A DNA stretch of 64,000 nucleotides from Meconema thalassinum (GCA_946902985.2 OX336391.1:145517074-145581073), one strand, 5' to 3'; shown: positions 32,113-43,537, numbered from the stretch's first letter. Program-made: numbers and translations. The notes: generated by a model not told the origin, from the letters alone.

Positions 32113-32980
32113 ACTTCATTTTGTAATGAGGGAATTAAAAGGCAGTAGCAGATATTTGACCCTGGTGAGGCCAATCTTGGAATACGGCTCAGTGGATGGG
32201 GCCAATATCACGTAAGGCTCATCAATGACCTGGAGATGGTACAAAGGAAGGCTGCTAGGTTTGTGCTCAACGATTTTAATCCTAGAAGTAGTGTTACTCG
32301 AATGATAGAAAAACTAGGGTGGGAATCTCTGGAAGATACAAGGACGAAATCCAGACTATACGCTATGTTTAACACTTCCACTAATCGGCCAGCATGGGGA
32401 GAACTAAGCACACGGCTAGGGAATCCCACCTACCTGAGCAGGACAGATCAACCACATTAAGTTAAGGGCTGACCACAGCGTACAAATTATGGGAAATATT
32501 CTTTTCATTAATAGTGGTATGGATAACTGGGACTCATTACCTGCCACAGTCTTAGAGCCTTTCTCCACAGATATTGATGTGTTTAAGAGAAGATTGAAAT
32601 ATTGGTTATATACTCCGATGTAATTAATATAGTAAAACCATCATTACATCCGACTTGTCGTTTCAATGCTAGGCTAAAGTTTCGTTCGCTAAATCCCGAC
32701 ATCGCGAACGAAACTCGATTTGTCGTGATATATCGATTTGAATGGCTGCCTGTGATTGGCTAGTTAAAGTGATTCTCCTTCTGACTGCCAAATAACTCCA
32801 GGGTAACACCGAAACGTCAAGTCTGAAGTAATGATGGCTTTACTATATAGTTTCCAAATCACGACTTGTGTACACTAAGTGTGTTTGATAATATTGTTGG
32901 TAATTTTCTGTAATTGTACAATTTGCCGCCGGAGAATTACCCACTTGTGCAAATAAAGTAAATGAATGAAAATGAATTAA
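32113..32980 (+). pseudogene. CR1/Jockey-type LINE 3' end
   Basis: Translations give L-V-R-P-I-L-E-Y-G-S-V, then V-Q-R-K-A-A-R-F-V-L-N-D-F and R-M-I-E-K-L-G-W-E-S-L-E, and later N-x-L-P-A-T-V and F-K-R-R-L-K-Y-W-L. This is the well-known region after the RT domain in CR1/Jockey-like LINEs. Frameshifts and a stop break it. A MITE splits the 3' UTR at 32628. The copy ends in an AATGAATGAA-rich tail near 32970. Confidence 0.8.
32628..32849. mobile_element. MITE with ~36-bp terminal inverted repeats
   Basis: The ends TAGTAAAACCATCATTAC and (inverted) TAGTAAAGCCATCATTAC continue matching for about 36 bp through GACTTG and CGTTTC. They are bounded by TATA. At about 220 bp, TA-flanked and non-coding, it fits a mariner-type MITE inserted into a LINE 3' UTR. 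Confidence 0.75.
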
Positions 32981-33148
32981 TGTGTTATATCTCCAGGTTG
33001 ATGTCTCCGGGAGACATAAACGGGCGCTAATCGACTCAGGACGAGACACCCACGCAAAACAACCCGCAAGTAGGATCAACGTGTGGTGCTTTCTGTCCAT
33101 TGGCGGCCTTGTGGCACTGCACCACGTTACGACATTTTGAACCATCCT
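32981..33148. other. Unassigned spacer before long repeat copy 2
   Basis: No features recognised. There is no purine-rich tract immediately before 33149, as a 3' LTR would have. Confidence 0.4.
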
Positions 33149-36100
33149 GTATACTGAACCAATGTACCATTGGTTCAAGGGTTCGAATCCATGTATTTTG
33201 GTGAAAGGAAGGAAGGAAATATACAGTCTTCAGAGGAACATAGAAAGATTTTATACAAGAGAGCAAGCATAACGTTGTGTAAGAGACTGGTGCCAGGTGG
33301 CCAGGAAATGAGATCACGCATGACGCACCGCTCGGAGCCTATCATAGCTATAATTAGAACTAGTGGAATTTTCCGTCGGAGAGACGAAGAGCTTGTTTCG
33401 GAAATTAACCTTACGATTGCAGTAAAATGGCAACCGCGCAGCTGTGCCAGAAGAAGAATAATTAGATTTAACCCATTTGCAAGAATAATATTAACTAAAG
33501 AAATACATCATTGTGAATCATTTCGGATTAGAGATTTTTGTGTGGAGAAAGATGTTATTATAAATGCCCAGGAAAGAAGTGCAGACGTGGCCATACGTCA
33601 TTGGGGGTTCCCCGAGACCCGAGGAGGGGGGAATTAAAAATCAACTGTAACACCCACACAGCTCAGGACCAAATTTTATTTAATATCTCAGAACTGCACG
33701 ATCGATTTTCATGTGCAGAGAGGTCATTTTACGTTTAGAAAACAAGCTTTCCAGAGATATAATTTTTATATGTGTGCGACTATTATTTCAGAAGTTGGTT
33801 CTGGAAAAGGCGTGATTTTATCTTTTTGTAGCCAAAGAGTATAAAGGTCCTGGCAGAACCAAGCCAATCATGCAGTCTACAAGCATTCCTTGAGGGGAGA
33901 CGCTGTATCACATCGTATAGACAGTATCCGACAGCCCGAGGGCGTCGCTGTATCGACAACCAACGTGCACCCGTAAGGAGTGGCCGATAAGTATCATTAT
34001 AGTATCGCCGTGTGGAGAATTAGGAAAATCCTAATACAGGATCTAGTTCCGCCAGTATCAATCTTACAGTGAAAAGTTCAGTAATTACAGTCAAAGCAGG
34101 CTGCGAACTTAGAGCACAGGCGATAGGTCTTCAAAATACAGTTCAATTAGACGACCGAAAGTATCGTAACGTTTTGAAGTACCATTACAGCGAGATAAAC
34201 ATTCTATCAACTTTAAAGAACCCGATCAGGGTCGGACAGAATAAGGTTCGCATAGTATTCTGAAAAGATAGGAATTCGAGAACAGAATAATCAGAAAGGA
34301 GAAGTAAATTCTAGACATTGTTTCAAGAAAACAAACGAACTATAAAAAGCACTAAGTACGAGGAGTATTAGATGCTAGAAATAATAGGTCACCGATAGAG
34401 AATCTGGGGGACCGTGAACAAGACAGACTTTCGCTAGACCAACCAATAGGGTCTTGAAAGAAGCAGTTTCGAGCTAATAATAATAATAGCTGATCGTCAG
34501 GAAAACCGGATTTGAAGGAGTACTATTCCAGAGAGGAGGTAGATTATTCGAGACTTTCACATTCTGGTCAGATAGGAAGCCGACAGTTACTAGTTTCACC
34601 CTTGGAGACGGGGAGTCAGGAAATCACGTGTGAAAGGCCTAATAAAAGCCTTAGTGATTAGAATCTGTGTAGTGTAAATATATAAAAATTGTGTTAAATA
34701 GTAATGTTTCAGTGATTTTATTGTGTATCATAGAAGAATACACAAGTGTATTTTAAAATGTTACCAGTGTTTAATGTATATGAGTTATATGTGTGTCAAG
34801 ATATGTCAGTGTATGAAATGAATTTGTGCAAGATGGTGTAATCACAAATTGTGGGCGAAATGAAACATCGTTGGATAGTACGGTCATGGACCGATCTGAA
34901 CATGTGAGTAACTATTTTCATTATGTTTTGTGTTGGGAAGTGTTTGTGTACAATCCACCTGAGTTTGAGAAATAGGGATGTTTTTGAATAACAAATAACA
35001 GAATAAGAGCGCGGTCTGAACAAATAAAAATTAAGAAATTATAAAATAATTATGTGAAATGAATAAATCCTTTAGAGGAAATGTATGAAATAAAATATCA
35101 GCGTATTTGATAAATGTTATAAAAGCAAGCGTAAAAATAATAATAATAAAAACTAGGTAAATGAAGATTTAGTTGAATTATATGAAAGTAATAGCTTTTG
35201 AGCTCTAGTAGAAGTATAAAGACATGGTATGAATACATGTTCTTAAAGTATAGCGATTATTGTCACGGGGGAGGATTAATATAAAAATTGAGATATAGAT
35301 CAATTGTTGATGTTGAATTTATCAGTTCTTTGGAAGAAGCTTGGCCTTAAAGTAATGTATAGGGCCATGTAGCGCATTAAAGTAAATTGTCACGCTAGGA
35401 AGGCGTTGAATCTAAATGCACTTGGTAAATTAATTATGAGGGACAGTTGATTGCGGTAATTGAGCTATGATAAAGTCCTCCATATAGTGATGTGGATCAC
35501 GAGGCGTTGTATAAAGGGTACGAATTTATTGTATTGATGAGCGAAGGTTAGACCGAGGTCGCCCTAAGCCGCGAATTAAAGTCCTCCAGTATGGGATGTA
35601 GTTCCCGAGGCAGTGGAAGAATCGAACCAAGGTTCGTTTGTGTGAAGCCCTAAATATTGTTGTTGTATTGAATTATTCTTACCCATCAATGATGACACTT
35701 CATAATTAATAAATGCCAAGGTTACGAAAGTGTTCTATGAACCTAAATAATGTTGTTAAAATAAATGAAAGAAACGCCAGGTCTGTTCAGAGAACTGAGA
35801 AGAAGAAATAGCTGTTTTAAAAGCATGAATGTAGCTGTCCCGTGTGGGCAAGGCTTGAGGCCTCCCCTCTAGGCAATAAATTACGCCGAGTGGTTACGGT
35901 CCGACCCCTCGTTATTGTAAGTGTGGTAGGTCGGAGAAGACCGTCTGTTGGAAGTAATAATACACCGTGTTTAGAATTTGTTAATGACCCGGGATTCGAA
36001 CCGAGGGTCTTGTAGATGAAAGTACCGCTTGCCAGTTCAGATCGTAGCTTTCTTATGTGATAATGGTCTTTTAAGACAAATGAATAAAAATCCCTAATGT

Positions 36101-36788
36101 AATGTTGTATTGATGTAGGATTTCACGAGTTCAATGAGGACAATTAGATTTCGGGAGTGATCTTAATTTTTGACTTTGTTCAAGTAGTCTTCTGTAACTC
36201 TGGAGTACACAAGTATTTTCCCGATCACTGTAGTGAATTTGTTAAACTTGAGAGAGGTGGTAACGTGAGAACATTGTGGAATGCCCAAAAATTTAAGTAA
36301 AGGAGTAACATGTATTTTAATACGATTATATATTGTTTATAAGAAACTCATAAAATAGATATTGAGGTGTGTAAAAGAATGACACCGTTCATATTGGAAA
36401 GTATCGAGCCATTGGAGATCGTGATTGTACTGAACTTTAAAAGGGATACTTTATGGAAGTGAGAAGAATTATAAGTTTGTTGGTTTGAAGGAAACCATGT
36501 ATTTTAATATAATATTTGTTTGATTTTCATGTATTCCTTGTTCACTCTGAACAAGTTAGAAGGATTGGTCAGTAGTTTATTTGTTTAATTTGTTTGTAGC
36601 GCCATATATTTGGTAAATTAAATGTTTTATAATAGGAGTTGATTTTGTTTTTATTTTTGGAAGTGTATCCTCTATTTAATCCAAAATGTGTAAGTCACAG
36701 AGTGGGAGAACATACCATAACCTCGAAAATCCCGATTTGAGCATTGCTGGCATACTGTGATTTGCATATTTCTTGTTAAAAGGGCACA
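33149..36788 (+). repeat. 3.6-kb long repeat, candidate LTR (copy 2)
   Basis: Same orientation and order as 3727-7459. It starts TGTATACTGAACC and ends AAGGGCACA. No internal region follows, so it would be a solo LTR if the LTR reading is right. No 4-6-bp direct repeat is seen around it (CATCC left, ATACG right), which weakens that reading. No coding frame of note. Confidence 0.5.
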
Positions 36789-37606
36789 ATACGAAGGAAA
36801 GGAGTTAGGTTATGACTGCTAATGGGCGATGTGAGGTGATCAGACCCGGGACCCAGAACAAGTGCCTGCACAAAGTGCGAATAATGGGTTCTAATAGCAC
36901 GCTCCGCCAACTTCTTGATTGCAGCCACTTTGCATACGATTACATCACAGTAATAACACTGAGGAAGTAAATGCTGCATTACGGCTGTCAATCATGTTAC
37001 CGCTGCCGGCTTCTCATACTTCAGGTTAGTCACCTTAGACATCATCTGATTCCTTGAAGAATGCAAGAATTCCTGCAAGAATGGTGCATTCTGACTTCAT
37101 CCTGATGAATCACTATTGATGACCATTCAGTTGATCACAACTAGCTCCTCAGGGGCAGTTAACTTCGCTGTTCTCCACCCTCTTAAAACAAGGTTGGTTG
37201 GTTCATCAGTTTAGGGGCTTCGACAACGCGGTCATGTTGTTGTTAATTGTGATGGCTTTATTAGGGTGTGTTATCTGTAATTCATATAAGGGCTGCAGTC
37301 AATCAACTTCAAGTAATTCCTACTTTTGCTATCAAATGCTACCGTCAACGACACCTAGCCGTGTACTTGGCTACTAGAAGCCATCACAACCGGCACCTGG
37401 TGATGAACTTTGGAACTTACAGAGCGTTAATCAAATCTACAAATGTTGTTCTTTGGGAAGAGAAAATTGTGTTTTATGCCATACATCAATAATACCACTG
37501 TGAAGGAATTTATTGTAGATCCACTTAATCACCGCCACTACAGAATACACGGCACTAGTCAAAAAATTCAAGTGCTGAGTAAACGAAGTTAAAGCACTAA
37601 TTTTTC
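36789..37606. other. Unassigned; dispersed-repeat words
   Basis: Words near 37290-37420 (CAACTTCAAGTAATTCC, TTTGGAACTTACAGAGCG) resemble 1440-1540, so part of this may be an old shared repeat. A CTT run at 37603-37628 abuts the LINE tail. Confidence 0.35.
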
Positions 37607-38470
37607 TTCTTCTTCTTCTTCTTCTTCTCCTTCTGCTTTTACGGCCTCATTGGACCATTTCAGTCAATCATTTCTTGGCCCTCTTTTTCAGTAAGTTATC
37701 TTTCCGAGTTGCCCAGTAGCTTTTCATTCGCTCTGATCTTCTCAGGCGTTCCTCATCTGTAAATAACCTTTTTTTTATTGTATTACGTTTGTCTATTTTT
37801 GCCTGAAATCTTATTTTTATATCTTTCAGTTTCTTTAAATTTTTGTTTTGTTTTGCAAGTCATCCAAAGTTATATCTAATTATTTCATATCTTCTCTAAT
37901 TTCCTTAATCCATCCTACTTGTTGTTTCATATTCCAAAGTTTCACTACAATTTTTCTAGATAACCTGATTTCTGGTGTCCTCATGATGTGACCAAAAAAG
38001 ATAACCGTTTCTTCCGAATAGTATCAGTGATGGGCTCCAGTTCTCTGTATACCACTTCATTTGGTACTATCCGCCACTGTCCATCTTTCTGATATTTTTT
38101 ATTTATGCATGTTCTAGCTATTCTTCTTTCTACTTTTGAAATTTTGTCGATTCTGTTTTTCTGAGTAACTTTAAAAAGACTTTCGCTTCCATATGTCACC
38201 TGTGGTTGAACCACCGTCTTGTAATGTTTTAATTTTGTTGCGATTGATAGACACTTTCTTTTATGTAGACCATGTTAATTTTTGGGCTTTTATCATTTTA
38301 TTAGTTCTTTCTTGCCATGCAGCTTTCTCATTCAAGTTGTAAGTTATAATTTCTCCTAAGTATTTAAATTGCTTCACTATTTTAACTTTCCTGTTATTTA
38401 CTGTTATGTGATTGACTACAAGTGGATTTGCTACCATTATCTCTGTCTTTTCAAATTATATTGAAACATA
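37607..38470 (-). pseudogene. RTE-like LINE, C-terminal region
   Basis: The minus strand encodes F-x-Y-L-G-E-I-I-T, then V-V-Q-P-Q-V-T-Y-G-S-E-S-L-F, K-V-E-R-R-I-A-R-T and a final L-S-F-x-G-H-I-M-R-T-P-E. These are RTE-type blocks after the polymerase. Frameshifts divide it. The tail is (GAA)n next to 37603. Endonuclease and RT core are missing. Confidence 0.75.
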
Positions 38471-39227
38471 TTTGAAAAGTAATCTACTAAATATCAAACA
38501 ATTTTGCCTTATTCACAATGTTTACCGGCATATTATAAACAAATGACAACCACAAACAGTGCAGCCAATGTGTGAGATATTATTTCAAAGAGAAGCTAGA
38601 AAGCAAAGTCACAGCCTTCTGGATCATATAGTTTCTGAGATCAGATTATAAATCGTAAAATATGTTTAAGCAAGAAAAATTGTAATAGCTTTCTAATATA
38701 TACCCGAATGAATTTGTTTCAAAAACAACCCACTCAAATGTTCAGAAATACTCAAATATGTATATAGAAAGAGAAAAGAATTGTCATTATTTGTTGAAAA
38801 ATTTGGCGTTTGACCTTTCCTTAAAGAATAAACATACACGCCCATACCTGTGGCAGGATTTAAACTGGCAGCCGAACTTCAGTTCAGTTTCAAGACTATC
38901 CCTTTATCGCTGAGCTACGTCAGCAGGCAAAAGAAAAAGGAAATAAGTATGGTGCGTCATTTGGAGTACAGTATTAGCCTTTTAAGGTACGACTGCCGCT
39001 GAACTTGGCTGCGCCAGCTATTGTTGATAACAGGAGGACGAGCAGGGGGACACAGTGATGACAGAGTACAGTCCCCACATAAGTCAAGCAACATAGCGGA
39101 CGCTACTTGTGTTAGACAGAAGTTATATTGTGAATTGTGAACGGAAAAATCAATAATAATGGGTGAATTAAGAATGGTGCGTTTCAACAGCACAGCCAAG
39201 CTTAAGAAGTCAAAACAATAACGATTG
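38471..39227. other. Unassigned, with a tRNA-like remnant
   Basis: On the minus strand near 38845-38935 an A-box-like TAGCTCAGCGATAAAGGG and a B-box-like GGCAGTTTAAATCC lie at tRNA spacing. It is a decayed SINE head rather than a tRNA. Otherwise nothing is seen. Confidence 0.4.
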
Positions 39228-39810
39228 TAATATTATAACTGTGCCTGTCATAAATCTTGTACAACAATACTGAATACATTTCCAAAGAAGCACTCGCATC
39301 TTGCTATTAGAAGCAACGTTTTAAATTCTCAAAATTCAAATCGTAATCATTTTTATCCGTTTTTCAAAATCTGGTTTCCTTGTGTGCTGATCTTCACCGT
39401 TTCCCAGATATCCCCAATGTTTACAGTATGATTTGGACTTGTCTTGTTTTAATTAGTCTTTCTATGAAATATTAAAATATTTTTTGAGTTTGCTCAAAAC
39501 AAAAACGAAATAATAATACTTAATTAATTAATAATGTGCAAAGGAGTGAGATTTAGTTTATAGTTGATGGTTAAACACACACTTAACAAAAAAGAAAAGT
39601 CAAAACATTCCTATAAATTAGGGAAAAATGAGGAAAACGGTGAGGGTCAGCACAAAGTAAGCACCAAATTTTGATAATTCGATAAAAATAGTTTCAATTT
39701 GATTTCTGGCTATTTTAAACTTTGCTTCTAATATCAAGATGTGTGTGTTTCCTTGGAAATGTTTATAATTGTTGTAGAAGATTTATGACAGGCACAGTCA
39801 CAATATTAAA
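39228..39810. mobile_element. Element with ~210-bp imperfect inverted arms, unknown class
   Basis: The left arm (39228-39440) starts TAATATTATAACTGTGCCTG. The inverted right arm (about 39600-39810) starts TAATATTGTGACTGTGCCTG. Matching blocks recur along both arms, including TCATAAATCTT and TTAGAAGCAA. No coding frame. It could be a foldback element or a long-TIR MITE; no TSD was found. Confidence 0.6.
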
Positions 39811-40056
39811 ATCGATACTGCTTTGGCTCCTCAAGCTGTATGTTCCCTCTTAATAGGAGCTCATGACACCACGGAGAGTATAACGATGGAAGGCTAATGG
39901 ACGTGAGTTGTATCCTCCCCGCGCGACTGAACCTGTCAACTAAGCAAGCTGACAGCATGACACATGTAAACAAATAATAGTTCCTGAACTGAACTATGTA
40001 TCTGGAGAGATCTATTGCTTTGAACTCCCTTATAAAATCTACCCCTTAGATTAAGA

Positions 40057-40624
40057 GAATAGAAACATTTGAAATGAAGTGTTACAGGAGAATGATGAAG
40101 ATCAGATGGGTAGATACGAAGAGTAACAAATGAAGAGGAAGTAAGACAAGTCGACGAGGAGAGATATTTCTGGTGACTGCTAGTGATGACAAGAGATAGG
40201 TTGGTAGGACACATATTATGACAACCTGGAATAGCAAACTTAGTTATCGAAGAAAGGTTCGAGGATGAGAACTGTAGGGGTAATACTATAATGTTATTGG
40301 ATTTACGTCCCATTTTACTGCTTCTGCTTTTAGAGACGTTGGGATGCCGCAAGTTTGCCCCGAAGAGGAGATTTAACCTGCTAGAAAATCTACTGACCCG
40401 GCCCCCTCGCATTTGTGTACCCTTGGGCACAGCAGGCGTGAACGTTACCGCTGAGCCACGCAGCCAGTTAACTGTAGGGGTAGAGAAATGTTAGAATATG
40501 TTAAACAGTTTGCCTCGGATGTAGGATGTGGTAGCTCTGTAGAGATGAAACGATTAACGCTGGACTGGGAGGCATAGAGAGTTACATCAAACTAGTCAAA
40601 AGACTGAAGTCTCAAACAACAATG
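40057..40624 (+). pseudogene. RTE 3' end, decayed, split by a SINE
   Basis: The sequence aligns with 51630-52010 of the long RTE (G-x-R-M-M-K-I-R-W-V-D, R-D-R-L-V-G-H-I, E-Y-V-K-Q-x-A-S-D-V). It ends CAAAAGACTGAAGTCTCAAA. Several frameshifts and stops are present. A family A SINE occupies 40283-40469. Confidence 0.85.
40283..40469 (-). mobile_element. SINE family A with 13-bp TSD, B box deleted
   Basis: AACTGTAGGGGTA is perfectly duplicated (40270-40282, 40470-40482). The head CTGGCTGCGTGGCTCAGCGG keeps an A box, but the B-box stretch is missing. CCCAAGGG runs straight into the body, so this copy lacks a full pol III promoter. Its tail ACGTAAATCCAATAACATTA is intact. Confidence 0.9.
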
Positions 40625-41065
40625 AAAATACAAGAATGTATAGACCAGCAAGTCTTTAAAAATACGGGATTGTTTTATTAGGCTAATAGTTTGATAGCTA
40701 TCGGACACGGTTTCTGTTCGAAACGTTATCTGCCCTATGAGGCCCAGGAGTTTATACATAGGAAGTGCGCGCTCTCCTGTATAGTTAACAGTGTAGTCGA
40801 GCGTCATAGATGTGATGTTGTTAAACAGTATACGTCACATAACTCTTGATGAAGGTCGAGAGAATATCAATAGACCCGGTGCGGAAGATAATTTCCGGAC
40901 GGACTCGCTGGTAATAGTATCCCGCTCGGAGAGGATTACAGAATGAGGAAATTAAACATCTACTGGGAGAGTGCGATAAGTTATTCATAGGGAGGAATAA
41001 AAGTCTTTTTATAAAAGTGAAATTGAAAAATTGAAACCTAAGCTTGCTCATTTCTTTACATATTC
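40625..41065. other. No gene seen
   Basis: Unassigned. Confidence 0.4.
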
Positions 41066-41275
41066 AACCAGATGGGAGGTATAATGGTAACTCTCGCCTG
41101 CTGTGTCCAAGGTTGGGGGATTGAATCTCAGCGCAGTTGATTGAAATTGAGCGGGCTTCTGTGAGTGAGGCCGGTGTCAGTAGAATTGCTGACATGTTTA
41201 GAAACCTCTTCTGGACAAAACTCTGGTGGCATCACGTCTCTAAAGCATCATAATTTTAAAGGATATAGCCTAAAA
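41066..41275 (+). repeat. SINE family A, decayed
   Basis: The head has TAATGGTAACTCTCGCC and GGTTGGGGGATTGAATC. The body (GTCAGTAGAATTGCTGAC, CTTCTGGACAAAACTC, ACGTCTCTAAAGC) aligns with 12872-13032 with many changes. Confidence 0.65.
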
Positions 41276-41544
41276 CCCGTACCAACATTATTTTATGTTG
41301 AAAATATTTCTTAGCAGACAAAGTATAAGGTGTGTTCAAAAAGTAACGAGCCGGAGGCTGTAATGCGCAAACCGGTGACGACATCAGCTAATCGTGGCGT
41401 GTGTAACGAGGTGTGGTTCCGACCAGAGCGTGGAAAGTCACAGACCGTCGCTAGAGGACACGCGTGCACTTCACGTGACGATACAGAGCGAGCAGCAGCA
41501 TGCATCAATCGTCCAACGCTGCCAATCGCATTGCAAACAGTGAC

Positions 41545-41960
41545 ATGGAGGCGTCAAACGAAGAGAAAAGAGGTGTTGTTCGGTTTCTGACAGCGAAAGG
41601 AGTAGGGGGAACGGACATTCATCGCCGAATGTCACAAGTGTACGGCGAACACTGCATGCCCCTTGCAAGGGTCAAGGCGTGGCACTAGCGCTTCAGAGAA
41701 GGACGGGTGTCGTTAGCCGATGATGCCCGGTCTGTGGCACCCCCCTGCATTACCGATGACAACGTCCAGCTGGTTGATGCACTCATTACCCAGGACCGCC
41801 GAGTGACAGTGAACGCCATAGCCGCCGTGGTCGGATTGAGCGTCGGAAGTGTGCCCACCATCATGAAGGAACGACTGCACTTGCGGAAAGTGTGTGCCCA
41901 ATGGGTGCCCCCACAGTCTTCAACCACACAGCAAGCATGTCAAATGGCCTACTGTCTTGG
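41545..41960 (+). pseudogene. Mariner-type transposase, DNA-binding half only
   Basis: The frame begins M-E-A-S-N-E-E-K-R-G-V-V-R-F-L. It then reads R-M-S-Q-V-Y-G-E-H-C-M, V-K-A-W-H, stop, R-F-R-E-G-R-V-S-L-A-D-D-A-R-S, and D-R-R-V-T-V-N-A-I-A. That is the paired helix-turn-helix region with the W-H-x-R-F-x-x-G linker seen in mariner transposases. It stops after C-A-Q-W-V-P, just before the catalytic DDD domain would start. One in-frame stop is at 41686. The deletion makes it a binding-only remnant. Confidence 0.85.
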
Positions 41961-42039
41961 TCTTGGTTGGACGATTGATGCATGCTGCTGCTCGCTTTGT
42001 ATCGTCACGTGACGTGCAAGCGTGCCCTCTAGCGACGGG

Positions 42040-42099
42040 GGGGTGGGCCGATAACCTAGATGTTAGGCCCCTTAAAACAACAATTATCACCATCATCAT
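42040..42099 (+). mobile_element. 60-bp retroposed LINE/SINE tail with 11-bp TSD
   Basis: CTAGCGACGGG is repeated exactly on both sides (42029-42039, 42100-42110). The insert reads ...CCTAGATGTTAGGCCCC, TTAAAACAACAATTATC and ends in CAT repeats. It breaks the otherwise symmetrical right mariner repeat, so its limits are certain. Confidence 0.9.
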
Positions 42100-42304
42100 C
42101 TAGCGACGGGCTGTGACCTTCCACGCTCTGGTCGGAACCACACCTCGTTACACACGCCACGATTAGCCGCTGTCGTCACCGGTTTGCGCATTCCAGTCTC
42201 CAGCTCGTTACTTTTTGAACGCACCTTATAGATCCCCATCTCAGATAAAAGGAAAACTTAAGCAGCGAAAAATAAAAATATCAAATTTCGAAAATCACTT
42301 CCAG

Positions 42305-42640
42305 CCTACTGGAAGTCCGCGGTTCGATTTCGTCTTCGGGCAAATGCCAGTACGGTACCTACTGTCAGGCCATGGCCACCTCCTTCCCTCTTCCTTGTCT
42401 ATCCGTCCCGTTCTTCCCCATCCCTTCCCATCCCTCATAAGGTCCTCTGTTTGCTTTGCATGTGAGGCCGCCTGGGTGAGGTGCTAGTACCGCCTCCCCA
42501 GTAGGATCCCCAGACCCAATGTCTCAAGCTCCAGGACACTGCCCGTAGAGGCGGTAAAGGTGGGATCCCTCGCTGAGACCGCGAGAATAGCCTACCTGGA
42601 GGGTAAACAAACTAAGAAGAAAAGAAAACCTTCCGGCCTA
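42305..42640 (+). repeat. Retroposon 3' region, GC-rich
   Basis: It starts near a B-box-like GCGGTTCGATTTC and continues through GGCAAATGCCAGTA and GAGGCCGCCTGGGTGAGG to GGATCCCTCGCTGAGACC. It ends CTGGAGGGTAAACAAAC plus a purine-rich tail. Related to 12430-12640. No coding frame. Confidence 0.5.
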
Positions 42641-43078
42641 AATGCAGTTCTGAAAAAACAGCCTAAAATAGTTTCTATACTCGTTTTCTTTATGAGTCAA
42701 ATACTAGCCAAATTAATTTATTTACATAATTCTTTCTTTAATGTGTACCTTGATTCAATACCCTCAGGCGTATTTTGATTTTTGAAACATTTTCACACCG
42801 CAAGTAGTTTTAATGGCTTAAGTAAAACTCTGCATTGACGCACACTGGCGCTCGTAGTGGTAGGAAAGGCATACTGCTAATCTAATCGACCGGATATGGT
42901 TGAGTATCCCCTAAACTAAAGGAATAGGCTAGTGTTCATAGAAGGTCTAGTCTATGACATTAAAGGATGACATGTTGGTGCTTTTCAGTCGGTCAACACG
43001 ATTGTACCCAAATGAGATGGGTTGTTCCCTAATCCTGAAAACAATTACATTAGATTAATAAATACTCTTGGATGATCA

Positions 43079-43106
43079 GTTTCGATCATCAAGCGATCAT
43101 CATCAG
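43079..43106 (-). ncRNA. Hammerhead-like core, stem III degenerate
   Basis: The minus strand reads CTGATGA, then GATC...GATC as stem II, then GAAAC. No NUH follows at the right place (GAAACTGATC), so it is probably inactive. Confidence 0.4.
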
Positions 43107-43120
43107 ATCCACTACACTTA

Positions 43121-43425
43121 AATAACCCCTGGCACTACAGCCCGTGAAGGGCCTAGGCCTACCAAGCGACCACTGCCCAGCCATTTGGCCTGCAGATATT
43201 GGGGTGACGCGAGATCAGCCCATCGGGTCCCCTCGACCGTTAATCTTGGTTTTCGTTATCGGGGCGCTGCCTCACTGTCAGACAGCTACTCAATTGTCCT
43301 CACGAGGCTGAGTGCACCCCGTTCCAGCCCTCACGTCAGTTTCTAAAATCCCTGACGGAGCCGGGAATCGAAACCGGGGCCTCCGGGTGAGAGGCAGGCG
43401 CGCTAACCCAACACCACGGGACCGG
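43121..43425 (-). mobile_element. SINE family B with 9-bp TSD
   Basis: CTACACTTA flanks it (43112-43120, 43426-43434). The minus-strand head has GGTGTTGGGTTAGCGCGCC and CCGGTTTCGATTCCCGG as A and B boxes. The ~300-bp body matches 11629-11882. Confidence 0.85.
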
Positions 43426-43537
43426 CTACACTTATGCTACAAAATTAATCTCATGTATTTTTTTTTTCAGGATTATAAATAACACATCTCCTTTGGGTAC
43501 AATCGTGTAGACCAACTGAAAAGCATCAAACTTTCGA

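Larger units (their letters stand above)
41326..42228 (+). mobile_element. Mariner derivative with ~190-bp inverted repeats
   Basis: The ends TAAGGTG(T/C)GTTCAAAAAG are exact inverses flanked by TA (41324-41325, 42229-42230). The inverted repeats extend about 190 bp inward (to 41518 and from 41966), much longer than the ~30 bp of classical mariners. Between them lies only the first part of a transposase gene. The right repeat holds a 60-bp retroposed insertion. Confidence 0.85.
42973..43531. mobile_element. Penelope-type palindromic element split by a SINE
   Basis: The ends TTGGTGCTTTTCAGTCGGTC and (inverted) TTGATGCTTTTCAGTTGGTC continue as ~110-bp inverted arms (ACACGATTGTACCCAAA, AATCCTGAAA). 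The left arm leads to a hammerhead-like core at 43079-43106. A family B SINE is inserted at 43121. A single arm of the same family is at 27106. Confidence 0.7.

Noticed and set aside
3727..36788. One 33-kb LTR element with nested insertions between its two LTRs
   Set aside because: No matching TSD at 3727 and 36788, and no polypurine tract before 33149. Two separate copies are simpler, though not excluded.
33149..36788. Confirmed solo LTR
   Set aside because: Edges look like TG...CA, but no short direct repeat flanks it, so it is kept only as a candidate.
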